From the NCBI GenBank assembly GCA_020634435.1, contig JACKBS010000014.1, positions 186,001 through 250,000 on the forward strand: DNA of 64,000 nucleotides, given 5' to 3'. The translations under genes were made by a program, and so were the position numbers. This document shows, in pieces, positions 35,255-42,905 of the stretch; within the stretch, counting starts at the first letter, position 1; each line of letters starts with the position of its first letter. The notes beneath the pieces are model-generated. The model did no database searches and had not been told where the DNA came from. It saw nothing but the letters and a program-made list of their open reading frames with translations. Source of the DNA: Ardenticatenaceae bacterium. GTDB taxonomy: Bacteria > Chloroflexota > Anaerolineae > Promineifilales > Promineifilaceae.

Positions 35255-35317
35255 AAGTGAAAAGTGAAAAGTTGCTTATCACTTATTACTTTTCACTTAT
35301 TACTTTTCACTGTTCAC
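35243..35317. repeat. Composite inverted repeat of tandem short units between metV-like gene and metF
   Basis: The outer arms GTGAACAGT and ACTGTTCAC are perfect (35243-35251 with 35309-35317). Inside, the left arm has three tandem AAAAGTG-like units and the right arm two spaced CTTTTCACT units, so several registers of pairing are possible. The left arm includes the stop of the upstream gene. Confidence 0.8.
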
Positions 35318-35341
35318 TGATTACCGACAAACGGAAAATCA

Positions 35342-36337
35342 ATGACAGAATTCAAATCCGGCAGTCGCCTTGAACGGGTTCTTCGCTCTGGGCGATTTGC
35401 CGTAACGGCCGAACTCAATCCCCCCGACAGCACCGATCCGCAGGAAGTGTACGACGCGGCCCTGGTACTCTCCGAAGTGTGCGATGGCATCAACGCCACT
35501 GACGCTTCCGGGGCCAACTGCCACATGTCTAGCGTAGCCATCTGTGCCCTGCTCACCCGCGCCGGGTACGAGCCAGTCTTCCAGGTTTCCTGCCGCGACC
35601 GCAACCGCATCGCCATCCAGGGCGACCTGCTTGGCGCGGCGGCGATGGGCGTCAAAAACGTGCTCTGCCTCACTGGCGACGACGTGACGGCAGGCGACCA
35701 GCCACAGGCCAAGCGCGTCTTTGATCTGGACTCCATTCAACTGCTGCGTACGGCCAAAATCATGCGCGATGACGGGGTGTTTTTAAGCGGCCGTAAACTG
35801 ACCGTACCGCCCCACTTTTTCCTGGGGGCCGCCTCCAATCCCTTTGTGCAGCCGTTCGACTGGCGGCCGCTGCGCCTGGCTAAAAAAATCGAGGCCGGTG
35901 CCGATTTCATCCAGTCGCAATACTGTTTTGATGTGCCGCGCTTCAAGGAATTTATGCAGCGCGTCCGCGATTTAGGTCTACACGAAAAGGTGTTTTACCT
36001 GGTGGGTGTTGGCCCACTGCGTTCGGAAAAAACGGCCGAATTTATGCGCACCAAAGTCCCCGGCATTTACATCCCCGATGAGATTGTGGAACGGCTGCGC
36101 AAAACCCCCAAAGAGAAAAAACGGGCCGAAGGCAAGCAAATTTGCGTCGAGATCATCCAACAACTGCGCGAAATTGAGGGGGTCTCAGGTGTGCACGTGA
36201 TGGCCTATCGGCAGGAAGAGCTGGTTGCCGAGATTATTCAGGAAGCAGGCCTGCTGCCCCGCCCCATGCAGATGGGCTTCGACAGCGGGCATGACAAGGC
36301 GCGAATGCGACATAGAAAAACTGAGACTGGAGATTAG
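35342..36337 (+). CDS. metF: Methylenetetrahydrofolate reductase
   Basis: A TIM-barrel flavoenzyme reducing 5,10-methylene-THF to 5-methyl-THF. The 331 residues contain RFAVTAELNPPDSTDP (the catalytic Glu near the N-terminus), FQVSCRDRNRIAIQGDLLGA, NVLCLTGDDVTAGD (folate/FAD site) and GADFIQSQYCFDVPRF. It has no C-terminal regulatory domain, as expected for bacteria; the separate MetV-like protein next door is the likely partner. It is followed by an inverted repeat and then the methyl-THF methyltransferase. Confidence 0.94.
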   Translation: MTEFKSGSRLERVLRSGRFAVTAELNPPDSTDPQEVYDAALVLSEVCDGINATDASGANCHMSSVAICALLTRAGYEPVFQVSCRDRNRIAIQGDLLGAAAMGVKNVLCLTGDDVTAGDQPQAKRVFDLDSIQLLRTAKIMRDDGVFLSGRKLTVPPHFFLGAASNPFVQPFDWRPLRLAKKIEAGADFIQSQYCFDVPRFKEFMQRVRDLGLHEKVFYLVGVGPLRSEKTAEFMRTKVPGIYIPDEIVERLRKTPKEKKRAEGKQICVEIIQQLREIEGVSGVHVMAYRQEELVAEIIQEAGLLPRPMQMGFDSGHDKARMRHRKTETGD

Positions 36338-36374
36338 AGATTGGAGATTCAAGCGACGTGATCTCTAATCTCCA
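36328..36374. repeat. Perfect 14-bp inverted repeat of tandem 7-mers between metF and the methyltransferase gene
   Basis: TGGAGATTAGAGAT (36328-36341) and ATCTCTAATCTCCA (36361-36374). The left side continues as a tandem of 7-mer units GAGATTA/GAGATTG/GAGATTC, so an alternative 11-bp register is also possible. The hairpin begins at the metF stop region. Confidence 0.8.
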
Positions 36375-36394
36375 ATCCCCAAAAAAGGAAAAGT

Positions 36395-37297
36395 ATGGAA
36401 ACCATCATTAGTTCAAAAACAAAAACTGTCATTATTGGGCCGGAACGGCCGTTTACCATCATTGGCGAGCGCATTAACCCCACCGGGCGCAAGGCCCTGG
36501 CCCGCGAAATGGCGGCCGACAACTACGACCGCGTCATTAACGATGCGATTGCTCAGGTAGAAGCCGGAGCACACATGCTGGACGTCAACGCTGGCATTCC
36601 GCTGGCCGACGAACCAGCAATCATGGCCAAAGCCATCAAAATTGTGCAATCGGTCGTGGACGTGCCCATCTCTATCGACTCTTCCGTGGTGGCGGCACTG
36701 GAAAGTGGCCTGGCAGCTTACGAAGGCAAACCGCTGGTCAACTCCGTCACCGGGGAAGATGAACGACTGGAAGCGGTGCTGCCGCTGATCAAGAAATATG
36801 GAGCGGCCGTTATCGGCATCTCCAACGACGAAACGGGCATCTCCGAAGACCCAGACGTGCGCTTTGCGGTGGCCAAAAAGATTGTGGAGCGGGCCATGGA
36901 TCACGGCATTCCCCGCGAGGACGTCATCATCGATCCGCTGGTGATGCCCATTGGCGCGGTACGCTACGCCGGACGGCAGGTGTTTAGCATCGTGGGCCGC
37001 TGCCTGAATGAACTCAAGGTCAACACCTGCTGTGGTGCCAGCAACGTCAGCTTTGGCCTGCCCAATCGCCCACCACTCAACGCCCATTTCCTGGCCATGG
37101 CCATCTCTCATGGCCTCACGGCAGCCATCACCAACCCCATCGAGCATGAAATCAAGCAGGGCATCATGGTGGCGGATGTGATGATGGGCAACGACGAAAA
37201 TTGCGTCAGCTGGATTGCCGCCAATCGCCCGGCTGGTGAAGAAGGCGAAAGTGCCCGGCCTCGGCGGGAACGGCGTCGCCGCCGCGCTGATTCGTAA
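36395..37297 (+). CDS. Methyltetrahydrofolate:corrinoid methyltransferase (AcsE/MtrH type, pterin-binding)
   Basis: A 300-residue TIM-barrel of the pterin-binding family that moves the N5-methyl of methyl-THF to Co(I) corrinoid, or the reverse. It has ERINPTGRKALAREM near the N-terminus, LDVNAGIPLADE, PISIDSSVVAALESGL, PLVNSVTGEDERLE and INNCCGASNVSFG-like VNTCCGASNVSFGLPNRP. The C-terminal tail is very basic (RPRRERRRRRADS), as in the activator protein of the same cluster. With the corrinoid protein and activator it forms a methyl-transfer set. Confidence 0.91.
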   Translation: METIISSKTKTVIIGPERPFTIIGERINPTGRKALAREMAADNYDRVINDAIAQVEAGAHMLDVNAGIPLADEPAIMAKAIKIVQSVVDVPISIDSSVVAALESGLAAYEGKPLVNSVTGEDERLEAVLPLIKKYGAAVIGISNDETGISEDPDVRFAVAKKIVERAMDHGIPREDVIIDPLVMPIGAVRYAGRQVFSIVGRCLNELKVNTCCGASNVSFGLPNRPPLNAHFLAMAISHGLTAAITNPIEHEIKQGIMVADVMMGNDENCVSWIAANRPAGEEGESARPRRERRRRRADS

Positions 37298-37445
37298 GCC
37301 CAAAAATCGGTAAAACTATTGACATTTGTCACTTGGCGCAGCGCCAAAGTTTGGCACACTCTGAGTACGAGTTGTCAGACCATTTACGCTCGTAAGCTTG
37401 GTCCAAACACGCTTTAGCGTCTAATTTTTAAGGAGTGAAACCACT
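37298..37445 (+). promoter_or_regulatory. Structured leader and palindromic site upstream of the formate-THF ligase gene
   Basis: A TTGACA (37319-37324) is followed by a perfect palindrome TTGGCGC-A-GCGCCAA (37333-37347), where a repressor could sit. No good -10 box is found at the right distance. Downstream are a hairpin (GACCA near 37378 with TGGTC near 37399, inner TACG/CGTA) and a small stem ACGC-TTTA-GCGT before the AAGGAG ribosome-binding site. Function is not known. Confidence 0.4.
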
Positions 37446-39341
37446 ATGCCCCATAAATTACAGAATTTGAAAACGGCCGTTCCCAGCGACATCGAAATCG
37501 CCCAGGAAGCCACCCCCCTGCCCATTACCCAAATTGCCGAAGAAGTGGGCCTGCTGCCCGAAGAGCTCGTTCCCTACGGCATCGACAAAGCCAAGGTAAA
37601 ACTGTCCGTGCGTGACCGTCTGGCCGACCGACCCAACGGCAAATATATCGACGTGACCGCGATCACCCCCACCCCGCTGGGCGAAGGCAAAACAACCACT
37701 ACCGTTGGCCTTAGCCAGGCACTTGGTGCCCATTTGGGCCAAAAAGTATTCACCTGCATTCGCCAGCCCAGCCAAGGGCCAACTTTTGGCATCAAGGGTG
37801 GCGCGGCCGGTGGCGGCTACAGCCAGATCATCCCCATGGAAGATTTCAACCTGCACCTGACGGGCGACATCCACGCCATCACCGCCGCCAACAACCTGCT
37901 GGCCGCCGCGATTGACGTGCGCATGCACCACGAATCGTATCAGGACGACATGCGGCTCTTCAACGCCCTCTTCCCGGAAAACAAAGATGGCAGCCGCAAA
38001 ATCTCCCCCGTGCAAATCAAACGGCTCAAAAAATTGGGCATCGACAAAACCGATCCTAACGAACTGTCCGAAAAAGAAATCAGCAAATTTGTGCGGCTGG
38101 ACATTGACCCCGACACCATCACCTGGCGGCGCGTGGTAGACACCAACGACCGCTTCCTGCGCGGCATCACCATCGGCCGTGGGCCGCAAGAGAAATTTGA
38201 GCGCGAAACCGGCTACGACATCACCGTGGCCAGCGAAATTATGGCCATTTTGGCCCTGACAACAGATTTGGCCGACATGCGCGAACGATTGGGCAACATG
38301 GTCATCGGCCAAAGCAAAGCGGGCGACGCCATCACTGCCGATGACCTGGGCGTAGGCGGTGCATTGACCGTCCTCATGAAGGACGCCATCACGCCCACCC
38401 TGATGCAAACGCTGGAAGGTACGCCCGCGCTGGTACACGCCGGGCCGTTTGCCAACATCGCCCACGGCAACAGCTCCATCGTGGCTGACCAAATTGCCCT
38501 CAAGCTGGTGGGACCAGATGGCTACGTGCTGACGGAATCCGGCTTTGGTGCGGACATCGGCATGGAGAAGTTCTTCGACATCAAGTGCCGCTACAGCGGG
38601 CTGATTCCCAACGTGGTGGTGCTGGTAGCCACCATTCGCGCCCTGAAGATGCACGGTGGTGGCCCCAAAGTGGTCGCAGGCAAGCCGCTCGATCCGGCCT
38701 ACACGGAAGAAAATCTGGAACTGCTGGAGAAGGGCTGCGTCAACATGGTGGCCCACATCCAAAACGCGCTGCGCTTTGGCATTCCGGTGGTGGTGGCCGT
38801 GAACAAATTCAAAGACGACACAGCCAACGAGGTGGCCCTGGTGCGCAAAATCGCCAAGGAAGCTGGAGCCGAAGATGCCGTCATGTCCAACCATTGGGCC
38901 GAAGGTGGTCTGGGTGCGGTTGAGCTGGGCAAGGCGGTTATGGCCGCTTGCGAGAAGCCGAGCAACTTCAAGTTCCTCTATCCGCTGGACATTTCGATCA
39001 AAGAAAAAATCGAGACGATTGCCAAAGAGATTTACGGCGCGGACGGTGTGGAATACTCGGAGAAGGCGGAAGAGCAGATTGCCGACTACAACCGGCTGGG
39101 CTTCGACAAGCTGCCGATCTGCATGGCCAAAACGCACCTGAGCCTGAGCCACGATGCCAACCTGAAGGGTCGCCCAACCGGCTTCACGCTGCCCATTCGG
39201 GAAATTCGCGCCAGCGTCGGCGCGGGCTTCCTCTACCCGCTGGTTGGTACGATGAGCACGATGCCTGGATTACCAACACGGCCGTCTTTCTACGACGTCG
39301 ATCTCGATTTGGAAACCGGCAAGGTGGTTGGTTTGTTTTAA
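37446..39341 (+). CDS. fhs: Formate--tetrahydrofolate ligase
   Basis: It activates formate with ATP to 10-formyl-THF, the entry step of the methyl branch. At 631 residues it is longer than the common bacterial enzyme (about 557) and has the length of the synthetase domain of eukaryotic C1-THF synthase. The extra sequence includes segments around KLGIDKTDPNELSEKEISKF. The P-loop TPLGEGKTT lies at about 77-85. Other conserved blocks are RQPSQGPTFGIKGGAAGGGY, LTGDIHAITAANNLL and ESGFGADIGMEKFFDIKC. A strong AGGAG precedes the ATG and a terminator follows. Confidence 0.96.
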   Translation: MPHKLQNLKTAVPSDIEIAQEATPLPITQIAEEVGLLPEELVPYGIDKAKVKLSVRDRLADRPNGKYIDVTAITPTPLGEGKTTTTVGLSQALGAHLGQKVFTCIRQPSQGPTFGIKGGAAGGGYSQIIPMEDFNLHLTGDIHAITAANNLLAAAIDVRMHHESYQDDMRLFNALFPENKDGSRKISPVQIKRLKKLGIDKTDPNELSEKEISKFVRLDIDPDTITWRRVVDTNDRFLRGITIGRGPQEKFERETGYDITVASEIMAILALTTDLADMRERLGNMVIGQSKAGDAITADDLGVGGALTVLMKDAITPTLMQTLEGTPALVHAGPFANIAHGNSSIVADQIALKLVGPDGYVLTESGFGADIGMEKFFDIKCRYSGLIPNVVVLVATIRALKMHGGGPKVVAGKPLDPAYTEENLELLEKGCVNMVAHIQNALRFGIPVVVAVNKFKDDTANEVALVRKIAKEAGAEDAVMSNHWAEGGLGAVELGKAVMAACEKPSNFKFLYPLDISIKEKIETIAKEIYGADGVEYSEKAEEQIADYNRLGFDKLPICMAKTHLSLSHDANLKGRPTGFTLPIREIRASVGAGFLYPLVGTMSTMPGLPTRPSFYDVDLDLETGKVVGLF

Positions 39342-39422
39342 TTAGCCACAGAGATCACAGAGGGCGTAGAGCAATCGGCGATCTTTTGTGCAGCTTGTTA
39401 AATAATTTGTCGTAGAATTTTG

Positions 39423-39455
39423 AGGAGAAGGCCACAACCAGCCTTCTCCTTTTTT
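39423..39455 (+). terminator. Rho-independent terminator ending the one-carbon cluster
   Basis: Perfect stem AGGAGAAGGC / GCCTTCTCCT with an 8-nt loop and a T run to 39455. It ends 3 nt before the ATG of the next gene. Confidence 0.9.
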
Positions 39456-39458
39456 CTT

Positions 39459-40906
39459 ATGCGACCAAAATCCTCGCTCTTGTTCATTTTTCTAATTGGT
39501 TTGATTGGCTGCCTGCCTACGCAGGAACCAGTAGCGGTGACGCGCCCGATGGTGGTGACGGAAATGCCGACGGAAGTGAGTGTGAGTACGGCCGTTCCCC
39601 CCACCCAAACGCCACCACCCACAGCCACACAAATTGTTGCCGCCACTGTGACAAACACCCCCTTGCCCACCAACACGCCAGAACCCGCCTGGCCCACCAC
39701 CCCCATTTTGTTTGTGCGGGATGGCGCTTTGCAGCGCTGGCTACCCCAAACCAACGAGGTTGAGATACTGGTTGACGGTGTCAACTACCCAATTTATGCG
39801 TCGGACATCGTCGTGTTTTTTCGAGAAACGAAGCCGCAAGAAGAATATGCGCTTATTGTTTTTCACATACCTACGCGAACAGAAGTTGAGCTACTTAGAC
39901 AACCAGCAGGAGAAATTCGGAATGCTCTGACTGGCGAAACCAGATATGTTCCACCGGAAACCCCAATTACTGTTTCAGAAAACGGCCGTTGGCTCGCCTA
40001 TGTACTTCAAGATGAAGAAACGGGCATTTTCACCCTGTCCGTCCAGGAAATCCAAACTTCAACTCAGGGAGTGGCGCTCAGCCAGGTGATATTTTCCCGC
40101 GAATTACCCATGCGCTTTAAATGGCCCTATGCTTTTTTAACCTGGCCAACGGCAAACGAATTGAGTTGGATGGAGCCCGATGGTATTTGGATCGCCAAAT
40201 TAGATGAAATGCCCGTCACAAGTGAATTAGCGATTCTAGCCAGTACCAATATGGCCCCGGTTTATCTTATGGACCCGGCAAAACAAGACCAAGGGCCACA
40301 ATGGGCAGCCACAACTTACATACCCTCTCGATGGTCACCAGACGGCCGTTTCCTTCTAGCAATAGAACGTTTTCCAAGCGAGGGTCAGAGTCATGTTTTC
40401 AAATCATCGAACGTGGTTCCAACGATAAGTTCCAATTGCCCGATTCGGCAATTGGCGAATTAAATGACAGAGCCTTGTGGCTTGATCAAACACAGGTTTT
40501 GCATTTTAGATTTAATGGGTTGGTAAGAATTTGGCAGATCCCTTTGGAAGGCGAATTTCTCCCCAAGTTAGAGAGCGAGTTTGAGGCGATTCCGGGCTAC
40601 GAATACCTTGAAGCTGAGAACCTGCTTCCGTTACCAAACAATCATCTCCGGTTTAGTGATACATCGGGCCGCGGATTGTATGATCTGGATTTAGCAACGC
40701 AAAAAACGTTAATCATAGGTGACAGTTATACAGATCGACACCTTTGGTCACCAAGTGGACAGTATGCTCTTTGGATTAACTATTCCAATCAAGGTGAAGC
40801 TCAAGTGTTGCTGGATTTCCTGAACAAAGAATCGCCAACTAATATGAGCCAAATTTTGGGCATGAATTCTTGCTGCTGGTATTGGGAACGCGCCGGTTCA
40901 GAATAA
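39459..40906 (+). pseudogene. Beta-propeller-like lipoprotein gene broken by one frameshift
   Basis: The first frame runs from MRPKSSLLFIFLIGLIGC (lipobox LIGC) through a Thr/Pro linker into propeller-like sequence: APVYLMDPAKQDQ, SRWSPDGRFLLAIERF. It then leaves the frame near 40395 and stops at 40463. The continuation is read in another frame from about 40395 to 40906 (CFQIIERGSNDKFQLPDSAI, HLWSPSGQYALWINYS), and the two parts together make one protein of about 480 residues. The shift is equivalent to loss of one base. It may be a true mutation or a sequencing error. The ATG has no ribosome-binding site because a terminator directly precedes it. Confidence 0.7.
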
Positions 40907-40943
40907 CTTTACTCGCGCTCGCCACACTTGAGCTGACAGACTT

Positions 40944-42905
40944 TCAGGGAATAACCACAAACGCATTGTCCGGCAACGGCCGTTCCCCCGCAGCCACCCC
41001 CGCCAATCGTTCCCCACTCACCCGGTTGTACACGCCAATGCGAATTTGCAGCGGTTCGCTGCTGGCTGGTAGGGGTAAGGTGCGCAGGTCAATTACGGCC
41101 GTATTCACCGGCCAATCTGCCAGGGGCAGCATGCTCAGCCAGGTATCGCCATCCGCCTGGGCCACGGGGGGCACACCTGCCTGACCCAGATGCACAAAAA
41201 CGGTGTACTCCGGCGGCAGCGGCGCGGCGGTGGACCAGGTTAAACGCACCTCCAATTGGTCCGGCAAAGTCCGCAGCGCCACTTCTTGCAGGCAAATCGT
41301 CTCGTCAAAAACCGCCACGCAATCCTGCGAATTGAGCGCCGCCAAACGGCCGACTTCTTGCAGCTGAAAACGGCCGTCCTCCCAATAGCGCGTCAAGTAG
41401 ACCGCATCGAAATTACCTGCCATCCGTGTCAGCTCATCTGGCTGAATGATGACACCGCGCAAATCCACATCGTACACCTCCGCCTGCCGCATCTGGTCTA
41501 CCCAGGGCATACTGTAACTGGCTGATTCGGCCGTGGCCGTGGTCACCAGCGGCAAAAACTCGTTCAGCTCTACCACCACCGGGGCCAGCGTCATACCCCA
41601 GTAGCCCAACGGGAACGGCGGCCGTTTTGGCGCGTAACGGTCAGGATAATTGATGAACAACAAACGGCCGTTGTTCGACGCAGCCAATGTATCAATCGTT
41701 GCCTGCAAATGGTCCGTGCCCACAGCATACAGCTGCCCAAATTGGCGCAGCAGCAACCCGCTTTGCAGGGCAATAGCCACCAGCAGCAATCGCCCAACCC
41801 AGGCCAGCCAGGAACGGCCGTCCCGCCCCCACAACGCACTCACCCACAGCAGAACGATGCCCGGCGCGGCAATGTGCAGCAGCCGCGAAGCCAGGCTCAC
41901 GTAGCTAAAGCGCAGCCCAACGATGGCGGGCAGCATACTCATCAACGCCCAGCCCAGCGCGGCCAGCGCCAAAACCAACCTTTTTTGCCGCGCCGCTAGC
42001 CAGAGCAGCAGAGCAGTCGTGACCACTACGATGACCAGCACAACAACGGCCGTCACCTGATGATCCGGCGCATATCCATTCAATCGAGCCAGCACCGGAT
42101 AAGCGATACTTTGCAGGAGATAAACGGCCGTTTTCCCCTCAAAAATTAGCCCGGTAATGCCTTCCTGCCGGGGGACCTGCGACCAACCGGCCACAAACAG
42201 CAGCGCCACCAGCGGGTACAGCAAGGGCCACAGCCAGCCTGTTTGGAACGGATGTCGCAACCAGTAACGGCCGTTTTGCCATGCCTGCGTCCAAGGCAAT
42301 CCATCGAGCTGGGCCACTAACAAAAGCAGCAGCGGTACAAACGCCAGAGCCACCCCGCTCTCTTGCATAGCCATTGCCAGAAAAAATAGCAATAGACTGG
42401 ACCTGTACCACCAACGACGCTGCTGCCGCGTACCCAACAAAAAGAACAGCCAGGCGGCACACTGCACGGCGGCAGCCATCGGCTGCTGTGGTGCAGCCCA
42501 GGCGGTTGCCTGATAGGAAAATGGAAAGACAGCCACCAGGAGCGCCACAAAAAAGGAAGGCCACGGCTTCAATTTCAGCTGCCGCGCAATGGCGAAAACC
42601 AGGGCAACCTGGAGTAGGTGCCAGCCGATTTGCACCCAGTGCAGGGCAAAAGCATCATAGGTGCCGTTGTTGCGCAGAAAAAAGCTCACGTAGAGCATGG
42701 TTGCGGGACGATAATATTGGAATTCCGGGATGGGCAGCAGCAATTCCCACCAGGTGCGCCCACGCATGTGGCTATACCAAACCGGATCATCCCACCAAAA
42801 ACCAAAGCGCGTAGACGATTGGTACAACCAGACCGTCACCAGCAACAGCGCCAAAAATGCCAAGCGAATGGCCCAACGCGTGGAGATAAACGGCCGTTTA
42901 TTCAT
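40944..42905 (-). CDS. GT-C type polytopic membrane glycosyltransferase with C-terminal beta domain
   Basis: 653 residues. The first 400 hold about ten transmembrane helices with the early acidic motif FGFWWDDPVWYSH, the Asp-Asp pair that GT-C enzymes use after helix 1. The C-terminal 250 residues are extracytoplasmic and end in a beta-sandwich unit (LEVRLTWSTAAPLPPEYTVF, RIGVYNRVSGERLAG) that is repeated in the next two genes and at 63478. It probably transfers a polyprenyl-phosphate-linked sugar outside the membrane. It overlaps the next upstream gene by 8 bp; the three GT-C genes form one operon. Confidence 0.8.
   Translation of the reverse strand: MNKRPFISTRWAIRLAFLALLLVTVWLYQSSTRFGFWWDDPVWYSHMRGRTWWELLLPIPEFQYYRPATMLYVSFFLRNNGTYDAFALHWVQIGWHLLQVALVFAIARQLKLKPWPSFFVALLVAVFPFSYQATAWAAPQQPMAAAVQCAAWLFFLLGTRQQRRWWYRSSLLLFFLAMAMQESGVALAFVPLLLLLVAQLDGLPWTQAWQNGRYWLRHPFQTGWLWPLLYPLVALLFVAGWSQVPRQEGITGLIFEGKTAVYLLQSIAYPVLARLNGYAPDHQVTAVVVLVIVVVTTALLLWLAARQKRLVLALAALGWALMSMLPAIVGLRFSYVSLASRLLHIAAPGIVLLWVSALWGRDGRSWLAWVGRLLLVAIALQSGLLLRQFGQLYAVGTDHLQATIDTLAASNNGRLLFINYPDRYAPKRPPFPLGYWGMTLAPVVVELNEFLPLVTTATAESASYSMPWVDQMRQAEVYDVDLRGVIIQPDELTRMAGNFDAVYLTRYWEDGRFQLQEVGRLAALNSQDCVAVFDETICLQEVALRTLPDQLEVRLTWSTAAPLPPEYTVFVHLGQAGVPPVAQADGDTWLSMLPLADWPVNTAVIDLRTLPLPASSEPLQIRIGVYNRVSGERLAGVAAGERPLPDNAFVVIP

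Noticed and set aside
36413..37303. 296-codon frame antisense to the methyl-THF methyltransferase
   Set aside because: Shadow of a clear enzyme gene, with His/Gly/Asp-rich composition typical of an antisense frame.
37458..39152. Long (564-codon) open frame antisense to fhs
   Set aside because: It is a codon-bias shadow: the sense strand is an unmistakable formate-THF ligase.
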